NCBI GenBank assembly: GCA_963609725.1
Contig: CAVDLI010000035.1
Coordinates: 1 to 15,162, forward strand
Length of the DNA: 15,162 nucleotides
Direction of reading: 5' to 3'
Source: UBA9732 sp963609725
GTDB taxonomy: Bacteria > Spirochaetota > Spirochaetia > Sphaerochaetales > Sphaerochaetaceae
The notes under the pieces were generated by a model, which did not search any database, was not told the DNA's origin, and saw nothing but the letters and a program-made list of their open reading frames with translations. Numbering within the stretch: the first letter of the stretch is position 1; every line of letters begins with the position of its first letter. The position numbers were made by a program, and so were the translations under genes. Of the stretch, positions 6,638 to 13,924 are shown piece by piece.

Positions 6638-7435
6638 ATGCGCGTATTTCTTTTACCACCAACATTCAATGGAGAGCAAACAGTAGACATCACAGGAAAA
6701 GAATACAACTATCTTGTAAACGTATTAAGACTAAAAAAAGGCCAAAAAATAATGGGACGCGACAACCTTGGCAATCTTTGGGATTTGACAATAGAAGAAA
6801 TTAGCAAAAAAAGCCTTATTCTTAGCACCGCAAAAACAAAAACGCTAACAGAATACACAGACACACTCCCCCAGGAAAACCCACTTAGAACAATAATCTT
6901 ATACCAATGCATACCAAAAGGACGCAAGGCCGATTTCATTATAAAAAAAGCAACTGAGGCTGGCATAAAAACTATTGTTTTAGTTAAGAGTAAAAATTGC
7001 GTTGCAGATTTTACAGGAAAAGAAAGTTCAAAACTCTATCGTTATGATGCTGTAATAAAGGAAGCAATACAGCAAAGTGGCTCAACAGTACCCACAACAA
7101 TAGAAGGCCCAATAGATATCTCACAAGTTCCTAGTAATTTTTTAGAAAAAGCAAAAGGAAATCCATCTCTTGGTCTTATGCTTCACCAATGCAAAATAAA
7201 AGAAAACCAAAAAGAACTTGTCTCTTGTATAAAAGAGTTCAAAAAAGAGACACAAGAAGGCATTACTGGCATTTTAGTAGGCTCAGAAGGAGGTTTTACA
7301 AATGACGAATGTGAAGCCCTCATAAATGCTGGTTTTAATGCAATAATACTTAAAACAAACATACTAAGATGTGAAACAGCATCAATTTACGCAATTGGCG
7401 CTATTCAAACACTATTAGAGACTTCTTGTGTATAA
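6638..7435 (+). CDS. rsmE: RsmE, 16S rRNA (uracil1498-N3)-methyltransferase
   Basis: A 265-residue SPOUT-class methyltransferase that uses S-adenosylmethionine to methylate N3 of U1498 in 16S rRNA within the 30S subunit. It begins MRVFLLPP, the usual RsmE opening, with the PUA-like N-terminal domain carrying the EYNYLVNVLRLKKGQ segment. The catalytic knot follows: IPKGRKADFIIKKATEAGI, then GSEGGFT (residues 215-221) and ILRCETA (242-248), the two conserved cofactor-binding loops. Between them GGFTNDECEALINAGF matches the family. I start at ATG 6638 because AAGGAAG (6625-6631) lies 6 nt upstream; a longer frame from TTG 6599 would add thirteen basic residues and overlap the predicted promoter. 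It is apparently monocistronic: no plus-strand gene follows within the 370 bp gap, and a bidirectional terminator sits at 7755-7797. Length is normal for the family. Confidence 0.93.
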   Translation: MRVFLLPPTFNGEQTVDITGKEYNYLVNVLRLKKGQKIMGRDNLGNLWDLTIEEISKKSLILSTAKTKTLTEYTDTLPQENPLRTIILYQCIPKGRKADFIIKKATEAGIKTIVLVKSKNCVADFTGKESSKLYRYDAVIKEAIQQSGSTVPTTIEGPIDISQVPSNFLEKAKGNPSLGLMLHQCKIKENQKELVSCIKEFKKETQEGITGILVGSEGGFTNDECEALINAGFNAIILKTNILRCETASIYAIGAIQTLLETSCV

Positions 7436-7678
7436 CTTGTGCATAACTTATTCAAAAAATTAAAAATTTTCTCTTTTTTACTACATTAAAAACACTTAAA
7501 AACTTATATAACTTCTAAATAAAAACAAAACTACGAAAAAACCTATAATTTCTTATGCTGTAAATAATTATATACTACTACTTGTTTGATTAGTACCAAA
7601 CAAGGAACAATTAAAATTTTTACTAAAAAATGCCCTTATACACAAAGCAACAACACCTTGTGCATAACTTGTGCAATA
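7427..7678. other. cluster of four DnaA-box matches in an AT-rich non-coding gap
   Basis: The gap 7436-7809 has no supported gene. Exact matches to the DnaA box TTATNCACA occur at 7427-7435, 7438-7446 and 7659-7667 (minus strand) and 7636-7644 (plus strand). A poorer match, two bases off, is at 7670-7678. The left pair and the right pair (including the poor match) are each 11 bp apart, so they lie on the same face of the helix, as in many bacterial origins. Between them is very AT-rich DNA (7447-7635) with an inverted repeat and a three-step AGTAGTAGTA run on the minus strand (7573-7582). This resembles an origin or a DnaA-binding regulatory site. No dnaA, dnaN, rpmH or parAB gene is nearby, so the function is open. 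Confidence 0.4.
7581..7604. repeat. perfect 8-bp inverted repeat between the DnaA-box groups
   Basis: CTTGTTTG (7581-7588) and CAAACAAG (7597-7604) form a perfect 8-bp stem with an 8-nt loop. It is 146 nt past rsmE. No T-run follows directly on the plus strand (GAACAATTAAAATTTTT comes next), so it is a poor terminator. It may be a protein-binding site or a folded element of the DnaA-box region. Confidence 0.4.
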
Positions 7679-7754
7679 GTGTGTGTAATTATTGGACATT
7701 TAGCAACTTTTTTCTTATAACATCTAAAAATAGCTAAAGAATATTGCACTTCTC

Positions 7755-7797
7755 AAAAAAAGAGCAGGGACACTATGAAACCCTGCTCAAATTTTTT
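7755..7797. terminator. strong bidirectional intrinsic terminator
   Basis: GAGCAGGG (7762-7769) and CCCTGCTC (7781-7788) form a perfect GC-rich 8-bp stem with an 11-nt loop. On the minus strand it is followed at once by seven T (complement of A 7755-7761), making a classic terminator for the S41 gene, whose stop is 22 nt upstream. On the plus strand AAATTTTTT follows, so it can also stop rsmE read-through. Confidence 0.85.
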
Positions 7798-7809
7798 CAA
7801 ACACTATTT

Positions 7810-9253
7810 TTAATTATTCAGCAAATACTCATAAGCTGCCTTACAAGCTGGATCATAATTAACATCGGCTAAAGGCCTGTCTTCTGCATCCATTTTTGAA
7901 TAATATTCATTTCTAGCAAGTATTTGAAGAATGCTTTCTCTAAGTCCAGTTGAAGAGAATTCTTTGACAAATTTTGCTACATTAGAAGAAGTATAAGAAG
8001 GATTTTCTTCTACAAATTTTGTTATCTCATCGCCATTTAAGAGATTTGTATAAGNNNNNNNNNNAATCAACTTCAATATCTGGTTTTACGCCTTCTTCGT
8101 GAATTTCATTACCGCTTGGTGGTACAAAACTTGCAACTGTGACAGAAATATAACCATCACCAAATGAAGAAATTTGCTGCATAATACCCTTTCCAAAAGT
8201 TGTAGAACCAACAAGAACAGCTCTACCATTATCACGCATAGTTGCAGAAAGAATTTCAGCAGAGCTTGCAGACCCCTCATTAATAAGAATTGCAACTTTC
8301 ACACTAGGATCTACTACAGTGCCTTCGCTTGCTTTGTATACAACATTTCTAGAACTGTCTTTGTAAGAAACAGAAAGAAGTTTTTCACCACTAATGAACA
8401 TATCTGCAATAGAAAGCGTTACATCAACATCTCCACCAGGATTATCTCTAAGGTCAATAATTAAGCTCTTCATTCCCTGTTCGCTCAAAGAACTCAGTGC
8501 ATCCTGTACAGCTGTAAGAGTATTTTGAGAGAATTCAAGAATTCTAAGGTATGCAACACTTGAATCTATCATCTCATATTCAACAGTTGGAACTGTGATT
8601 ACTTCACGAGTAAGGGTGAGTGTAAAAGAAGAATTCTTTCTCTTTATTGTTATATCAACAGTAGTGCCAACCTCTCCTTTCATTTTGGAAGCACATTCGT
8701 TTGCACTCATTTCATCTACAGGCTCACCATTTATATGAGTTATCATATCACCAGCAATAAAGCCTGCTTTAGAACTTGGAGTATTTGGGAATACTTGCGT
8801 TATGTTGCAATACAAAGTACTTTCATCTTCTGGATCCTGATACTCAAGATAAGTCTTTGAGAAATAAATCCCCAAACCTCCATAGACACCTGTAATTTGT
8901 TCTTCATACTCTTCTGAGTCATCAGCTGTAATGTAATAAGAATATTTGTCACCCAAAGCATCAAACAAAGCTGTAGCCATAGCATCATAAACTGCATCAT
9001 AGTCAATGTCATAGAGATAATTCTTGTTTACATATTGGTACAATCTCTCTAAAGAAGCCATATCTCTAGAGATAATCTCAGAGCCTACTGTAGAAGAAGA
9101 CTGCTGGATAACATTTCCCGTTGTTGAGACATTTTGATACTGTTGTTTTCTCAAAAGGTTCTCAAAAATAGCCTGGTCTTCTGGAGAACCGTTTGCAAAT
9201 ACGAGTCCGGAGAAGATTGCCACAATTAAAAACAAAACTAATGTTCTCTTCAT
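7810..9253 (-). CDS. C-terminal processing peptidase, PDZ + S41 family, interrupted by an assembly gap
   Basis: An exported S41 (tail-specific/CtpA-like) serine protease. MKRTLVLFLIVAIFSGLVFANG is a signal peptide, so it acts outside the cytoplasmic membrane. Numbering from ATG 9253: an N-terminal helical part is followed by a PDZ domain at about 118-200 (YGGLGIYFS; PSSKAGFIAGDMITHINGEPV), then the S41 core with LIIDLRDNPGGDVD, INEGSASSAEI holding the probable catalytic Ser330, and TFGKG with Lys355; the 25-residue Ser-Lys spacing equals that of E. coli Tsp. Ten N at 8055-8064 separate the core from an 80-residue C-terminal tail ending at TAA 7810. The two sides are in different frames only because the N-run has an arbitrary length; a true gap divisible by three joins them. 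An in-frame ATG at 9271 would spoil the signal peptide. No Shine-Dalgarno is visible at either start. Monocistronic. Confidence 0.88.
8055..8064. other. assembly gap (10 N) inside the S41 gene
   Basis: Ten consecutive N. The flanking coding sequence ends in a codon T-N-N on the upstream side and N-C-T on the downstream side, so the missing piece must be a multiple of three if the gene is intact. Ten is therefore a placeholder length. Confidence 0.95.
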
Positions 9254-9259
9254 GGCTGA

Positions 9260-9288
9260 AATATACAACATTTTTTCAAATACGTAAC
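9260..9288 (-). promoter_or_regulatory. predicted leaderless promoter of the S41 gene
   Basis: On the minus strand TATATT (9260-9265, five of six to consensus) ends 6 nt before the ATG at 9253, with TCAGCC between. A weak GTTACG (9283-9288) lies at the -35 distance, 17 bp upstream. The ten bases TTCAGCCATG are identical to those at the lgt start. No ribosome site is seen. Confidence 0.4.
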
Positions 9289-9361
9289 TTCTAAAGGCTT
9301 GTAAATAATTGTAATCGTCACATAAAAAACATATTTTTGAAATTTTTTACAGTTCCTTTTC

Positions 9362-9391
9362 CCAAAAGTTTCCAAAAGTTTCCAAAACTTC
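9362..9391 (+). repeat. 10-bp tandem repeat in the S41/lgt divergent gap
   Basis: CCAAAAGTTT occurs twice in tandem (9362-9371, 9372-9381), followed by a variant CCAAAACTTC (9382-9391). The last two units also form an imperfect inverted repeat (AAGTTT-CC-AAAACTT). With a period close to one helical turn and a position between two divergent promoters, it could be an operator. Confidence 0.4.
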
Positions 9392-9420
9392 GTAAAAATA
9401 TCTTTTTAAGCTGTCATTTA

Positions 9421-9449
9421 TTCACGCTTTTTAAGTAATGTGCTAAAAT
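9421..9449 (+). promoter_or_regulatory. predicted leaderless promoter of lgt
   Basis: TTCACG (9421-9426, four of six) is followed after 17 bp by TAAAAT (9444-9449, five of six), which carries an extended -10 TGC just upstream. It ends 6 nt before ATG 9456, with TCAGCC between, so transcription should start at the initiation codon. There is no Shine-Dalgarno upstream of the ATG. Confidence 0.5.
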
Positions 9450-9455
9450 TCAGCC

Positions 9456-10463
9456 ATGTTGATTTATGTGGATTTCCCCAAATGGATTTCTCCGTTTGTA
9501 TTTCCATCCCTTCCTGTGAGATGGTATGCAGTAATGTACCTTTTGGCTTTTGCAACTTGCTATATACTTTTTAGAAAACAATGCAAATGCGGAGCCTTAA
9601 ATTACATGGATTCTGATACCTCTTTGACCCTTTTTTGCTACACAATAGGATTTCTTTTACTGGGTGCCAGGCTTTTTTCAACATTATTGTATGAAGGTTC
9701 TTGGTACTATTGGACACATCCTTGGATGATTTTTTGGCCATTTAGAAACGGTGCCTTTATTGGGCTTCCCGGCATGAGTTACCATGGAGGTGTAATTGGA
9801 GCTGTCTTTGGAGGATGGCTTTTTGCACGCAAATATCATTATAAACTTTTAGATTTATCAGATACTGTTATTGCAGGCATTCCTTTGGGTTATACTTTTG
9901 GAAGACTTGGCAACTTCATAAATGGCGAGCTTTGGGGCCGTGTTACGGGCTCTTCTTATGGAATGATTTTCCCAGATGCTCCAAAATTTTCAACAACAAC
10001 CTCTTGGGTACGAGACATTGCAGATAAAATTGGCTTAACTTATGAAACTGGAGACATTGTTAATCTTCCTCGTCACCCATCACAATTATATGAAGCTTTT
10101 TTTGAAGGCATTTTCTTATTCGCAATCTTATGGTTTGTTATCAAGCCTTTATCCCAAAGAAAAAGAGAAAAACAAGGCCCTGGAATTATCACAGGCTCTT
10201 ATTTTATAGGTTACGGCCTTATTCGTTTTATACTTGAATACTTCAGAGAACCAGACAGTCAAATTGGATTTGTAATTAAATTGGGAAAAGAATATGAGCC
10301 TTTGTCTTTGTTCAAATCCGTTTTGAATATATCACTAGGCCAAATTTTATGTTTTTTAATGATTATTGCCGGTCTTTGCATCTTACTTTATTCAAAAAAA
10401 AGTAACCCAATAACATATACAAAAAAGAAAAATAAGGGGAAATATCCTCAAAGGAATAAATAA
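9456..10463 (+). CDS. lgt: prolipoprotein diacylglyceryl transferase
   Basis: Lgt is the integral membrane enzyme that transfers the diacylglyceryl group of phosphatidylglycerol to the lipobox cysteine of prelipoproteins, the first step of lipoprotein maturation. The 335 residues show the expected series of membrane helices and all signature motifs: WYAVMYLLAF near 23, GMSYHGG with H110, the Lgt signature FGRLGNFINGELWG with R150 (148-161), RHPSQLYEA with H207, and EYFREPD with R264, matching the essential residues known from E. coli Lgt. The tail after about 313 is basic (KKKNKGKYPQRNK) and would lie in the cytoplasm. The protein is somewhat longer than the usual 260-300 residues, partly through the loop near 165-205. 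It begins a plus-strand group and its stop is one base before the pepP-like ATG. Expression appears to come from a leaderless promoter. Confidence 0.95.
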   Translation: MLIYVDFPKWISPFVFPSLPVRWYAVMYLLAFATCYILFRKQCKCGALNYMDSDTSLTLFCYTIGFLLLGARLFSTLLYEGSWYYWTHPWMIFWPFRNGAFIGLPGMSYHGGVIGAVFGGWLFARKYHYKLLDLSDTVIAGIPLGYTFGRLGNFINGELWGRVTGSSYGMIFPDAPKFSTTTSWVRDIADKIGLTYETGDIVNLPRHPSQLYEAFFEGIFLFAILWFVIKPLSQRKREKQGPGIITGSYFIGYGLIRFILEYFREPDSQIGFVIKLGKEYEPLSLFKSVLNISLGQILCFLMIIAGLCILLYSKKSNPITYTKKKNKGKYPQRNK

Positions 10464-10464
10464 A

Positions 10465-12222
10465 ATGAAAGTCAATGAAAAAGTATCTCTTTTAAGAGAA
10501 GAAATGAAAAAAGCGGGTTTAAGCGCTTGGATTGTCAACGGAACAGATCCTCACAAAAGTGAATACGTAAGTGAGAGATGGCAAGCAAGGAAATGGCTTT
10601 CAGGCTTTACAGGAAGTGCCGGAACTGTAATTGTAACGCAAGAAGAGGCCTTAATTTGGGTTGATTCTCGTTATTTTGTACAATGCGCAGAACAAATCAA
10701 AAACACTTGCTTTGAAATGAGAAAAGTAGATGGACCAGAAGCCACAAGCCCAATGAGCTTTCTTGTCTCTAAATTCAAAAACGATGAGAAAGTAGGAATT
10801 TCAGCTGAGACTTTAATGATTTCAGAGAAGACCGATTTTGACGAAAACAATATTAACATCATTCCTACAGACGACCTTTTGGATAAAATATGGAAAGATA
10901 GACCATCAATGCCAAAGTATCCAGTAGAAAGTCTTTCAGATGAACTTTGTGGAGAGTCTGTAACAGAAAAAATTGCTCGCATTAGAGAAAAAGCTGCTTC
11001 AAATTCAGAAGATTACATTCTTATCTCAAGTTTAGATGATATTGCTTGGATTTTGAATTTAAGAGGAAATGATATTGAAGACACACCTGTTTTCATGGCT
11101 CATCTTTTAATTGGTCCCAAAACAGTTAAACTTTTTACACCGCCAGAACGCTTTAAGAGTGTAAAAACTTCTTTGTTTGAAGTTCTCCCTTATGATGACA
11201 TAGTACCAGAACTTGAAAAGCTAAAAGATTGTACTGTTAGACTTAATCCAAGAAAAATTAACATGCGCCTTAAGAATGCTTTAGACAAAGCTTCTAATAT
11301 TAAATTTTCATACGGTCGTGAATATTCAACAGATTTCAAAGCATGTAAGAATGAAGCTGAGCTTGACGGCATGAGAACAGCTCATATTCTTGACGGCGTT
11401 GCTCTTGTGAACTTCCTTGCAATGGTCAAAAGAGATGAATTTGATTTTACAGAGCTCTCCATAGCCCAAGCATTAGAAGATGAAAGAGCACTTGAAGAAG
11501 ATTATCTTGGCCCTTCTTTTACAACAATTGCAGGCTTTGGGGATCATGGTGCTGTAGTCCATTACAGTGCAACAGAGGACACAGACAAAGCAATTGAAGG
11601 AAATGGCCTTTTGGTTTTGGACTCCGGCGGTCAATACACCTGTGGAACTACAGATGTAACAAGAACAATTCTTTTTGGAAAAGCAACACAAGAACAAAAA
11701 GAGGATTACACTTTAGTTCTTAAAGGACATCTTGCTTTATGCTCACAAATTTTCCCAAAAGGAACAACAGGAGTTCAGTTGGACATACTTGCACATCAAT
11801 TCTTATGGCAAAAAGGTATGAACTATTTCCACGGCACAGGTCATGGCGTTGGTTTTAGACTTAGTGTACACGAAGGCCCTCAAAGAATTTCTGCAAATGT
11901 TGGAGCTGAAAAACCTGTTGCAATTGAAAAAGGAATGGTCATAAGCGACGAGCCAGGACTTTATAAAGAAGGAAGACATGGAATAAGAATTGAAAACCTT
12001 ATTGCAGTTGTTCCTGCAATGACCACAGAATTTGGAGAATTCTATACATTTGAGGTTCTCACAGCTTGTCCATACGAGAGAGACTTAATTTGTAAAGACA
12101 TGCTAACAGAAGATGAGATTTCAATGATAAACGAGTATCATAAATGGGTTTATGAAGAGCTCAAAGATTTAGTTGAAGTAAGTTCTTTGGATTATCTAAA
12201 GAAAGCTACAAAACCTTTATAA
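10465..12222 (+). CDS. Xaa-Pro aminopeptidase P (M24B)
   Basis: A 585-residue cytoplasmic metallo-aminopeptidase of the long, three-domain aminopeptidase P type, which removes the first residue of peptides whose second residue is proline. Two creatinase-like N-terminal domains (about 1-130 and 160-290) precede the pita-bread catalytic domain (about 300-520) and a short M24C-type tail (about 525-585). The five dinuclear-metal ligands are all visible: D386 (LLVLDSGG), D397 (TTDVTRT), H460 (GTGHGVG), E496 (SDEPGLY) and E510 (GIRIENL). HYSAT (366-370) is the usual substrate-pocket stretch. The start is fixed by AAGGAA near the 3' end of lgt, about 10 nt before the ATG, and only one base separates it from the lgt stop, so the two genes are surely cotranscribed. 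gpmI follows after 24 nt. Function is clear; physiological substrates are not. Confidence 0.92.
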   Translation: MKVNEKVSLLREEMKKAGLSAWIVNGTDPHKSEYVSERWQARKWLSGFTGSAGTVIVTQEEALIWVDSRYFVQCAEQIKNTCFEMRKVDGPEATSPMSFLVSKFKNDEKVGISAETLMISEKTDFDENNINIIPTDDLLDKIWKDRPSMPKYPVESLSDELCGESVTEKIARIREKAASNSEDYILISSLDDIAWILNLRGNDIEDTPVFMAHLLIGPKTVKLFTPPERFKSVKTSLFEVLPYDDIVPELEKLKDCTVRLNPRKINMRLKNALDKASNIKFSYGREYSTDFKACKNEAELDGMRTAHILDGVALVNFLAMVKRDEFDFTELSIAQALEDERALEEDYLGPSFTTIAGFGDHGAVVHYSATEDTDKAIEGNGLLVLDSGGQYTCGTTDVTRTILFGKATQEQKEDYTLVLKGHLALCSQIFPKGTTGVQLDILAHQFLWQKGMNYFHGTGHGVGFRLSVHEGPQRISANVGAEKPVAIEKGMVISDEPGLYKEGRHGIRIENLIAVVPAMTTEFGEFYTFEVLTACPYERDLICKDMLTEDEISMINEYHKWVYEELKDLVEVSSLDYLKKATKPL

Positions 12223-12246
12223 TATAAAAAGATAAGGAATAAAAAT

Positions 12247-13893
12247 ATGGTTGAAAAACTTGCAAAAACAGGAAAGATTGAGAGAAAAGGACCAGTTGTT
12301 CTTCTCATTATGGATGGTGTTGGATTTGGAAAATATTCTGACGGAGATGCTGTAAAACAAGCAATGACAAAAAATCTTGACCATCTCATGCAAATATCTC
12401 CGTGGACAAAACTTAAAGCTCACGGAACAGCAGTAGGCCTTCCTTCAGATGCAGACATGGGCAATTCAGAGGTAGGCCACAATGCAATGGGTTGTGGCAG
12501 AGTATTTTCTCAAGGTGCAAAACTTGTCGCTTCTTCAATAGAAGAAGGCTTAATGTATAAAGGAGAGACTTGGAAAAAACTCATTTCTAATGTCAAAAAC
12601 AATAATTCAACATTGCATTTCATTGGACTTCTCAGTGATGGAAACGTACATAGTCACATAAAAAACCTCATGGACATGATTACAGAAGCCAAGAAAGAAG
12701 GCGTTAAGAAAGTGCGTGTTCATGCTCTTTTAGATGGAAGAGATGTTGGAGAGACATCAGCTTTAGATTATTTTGACCCGTTTGAGAAATTCTTAAAAGA
12801 TCTCTCTACTGATGGTTTTGATGCAAAAATAGCCTCCGGTGGTGGAAGAATGGTTATTACAATGGACCGTTACAATGCAAACTGGGATATGGTGAGAAAA
12901 GGTTGGGAAACTCATGTTCTTGGAGAAGGCCGTTATTTTGACAATGCTCATGATGCAATAACAACATTAAGACAAGAAACTGGCGCTATTGACCAAGATA
13001 TCCCTCCTTTTGTTATTGCAAAAGACGGAAAACCGGTTGGAACAATTGAAGATAATGACAGTGTTATCCTCTTTAACTTCAGAGGAGACAGAGCACTTGA
13101 AATTACAAAAGCGTTTGAAGCAAAAGAACTTAACGAGTTTGATAGAAAACGCGTTCCTCATGTAGAATATGCCGGAATGATGGAATATGACGGAGACTTA
13201 CACGTCCCTCACCAGTTCCTTGTAAACCCACCATCAATAGACAGAACAATGGCAGAATACCTTTGCGCTTGCAACGTAAAACAGTTCTCTATTTCAGAGA
13301 CTCAAAAATTTGGCCATATAACTTACTTCTTTAATGGAAACAAAAGTGGCAAATTTAACGACAAATTGGAAGAATATGTTGAAATTCCTTCTGACATAGT
13401 TCCTTTTGAGCAAAGACCTTGGATGAAATGTGCTCAAATTGCAGACAGAGTCATTGAAGAAATTGAAAGTAACAAATGGCAATTTATCAAAATGAACTTC
13501 CCAAACGGTGACATGGTAGGTCATACAGGGGTCTTTGAAGCTGTCGTGTGCTCAATGGAAGCTTTGGATATTCAAATTGGAAGAATTGCAGAAGCTGTTC
13601 GAAAAGCCGGTGGAACTCTTGTTATCACAGCAGACCATGGAAATGCAGATGACATGATTGAACACAATAAAAAAGGAGAACCCTCACTTAAGGAGAATGG
13701 AGAACCAAAAGCAAAAACAAGCCACAGCTTAAACCCAGTTCCTTGTATCATTTATGACCCATGTTACAATGGCGAATACTCCAAAGAACTTGTTCAAGGC
13801 TTAGGAATTAGCAGTATTGCAACAACTTGTATACAGCTTTTGGGCTTTGCGGCTCCAAAAGATTACGATCCTTGTATTGTTAATTTTAATTGA
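12247..13893 (+). CDS. gpmI: 2,3-bisphosphoglycerate-independent phosphoglycerate mutase, plant/kinetoplastid-like
   Basis: iPGM interconverts 3- and 2-phosphoglycerate in glycolysis through a phosphoserine, using two Mn2+-type metals. All ligands can be seen in the 548 residues: D23 (LLIMDGVG), phosphoserine S74 (MGNSEVGH), D422 and H426 (NGDMVGHTG), D463 and H464 (TADHGNAD), and H493 (TSHSLNPVP). The phosphoglycerate-binding insert includes DGNVHSH, LLDGRDVGETSALDYF, GGGRMVITMDRYNANW and FNFRGDRA. The protein is longer than the usual 505-515; the MDRYNANW-GWETHVLGEG region and the NKKGEPSLKENGE insert before the TSH motif recall plant and trypanosomatid iPGMs. AAGGA (12234-12238) lies 8 nt before the ATG. 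The gene is 24 nt after the pepP-like gene and probably in the lgt operon. Confidence 0.95.
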   Translation: MVEKLAKTGKIERKGPVVLLIMDGVGFGKYSDGDAVKQAMTKNLDHLMQISPWTKLKAHGTAVGLPSDADMGNSEVGHNAMGCGRVFSQGAKLVASSIEEGLMYKGETWKKLISNVKNNNSTLHFIGLLSDGNVHSHIKNLMDMITEAKKEGVKKVRVHALLDGRDVGETSALDYFDPFEKFLKDLSTDGFDAKIASGGGRMVITMDRYNANWDMVRKGWETHVLGEGRYFDNAHDAITTLRQETGAIDQDIPPFVIAKDGKPVGTIEDNDSVILFNFRGDRALEITKAFEAKELNEFDRKRVPHVEYAGMMEYDGDLHVPHQFLVNPPSIDRTMAEYLCACNVKQFSISETQKFGHITYFFNGNKSGKFNDKLEEYVEIPSDIVPFEQRPWMKCAQIADRVIEEIESNKWQFIKMNFPNGDMVGHTGVFEAVVCSMEALDIQIGRIAEAVRKAGGTLVITADHGNADDMIEHNKKGEPSLKENGEPKAKTSHSLNPVPCIIYDPCYNGEYSKELVQGLGISSIATTCIQLLGFAAPKDYDPCIVNFN

Positions 13894-13918
13894 ATATAGA
13901 ATAGCAAAGGGTTAAACT
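13890..13918 (+). promoter_or_regulatory. predicted leaderless promoter of the PfkB kinase gene
   Basis: TTGAAT (13890-13895) overlaps the gpmI stop and is followed after 17 bp by TAAACT (13913-13918, four of six). The hexamer ends 6 nt before ATG 13925, with TACGGC between. The nearest purine-rich run, AAAGGG (13906-13911), is 13 nt from the ATG, too far for a normal ribosome site. The gene may also be read from the upstream operon. Confidence 0.35.
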
Positions 13919-13924
13919 TACGGC

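Noticed and set aside
7630..7737. 35-codon plus-strand frame in the DnaA-box gap
   Set aside because: No ribosome site, it runs through two DnaA-box matches, and the peptide shows no domain or bias expected of a real gene.
9254..9271. ATG 9271 as the S41 start
   Set aside because: It would place MLYISA before a clean signal peptide that starts MKRTLVL, and it has no ribosome site.
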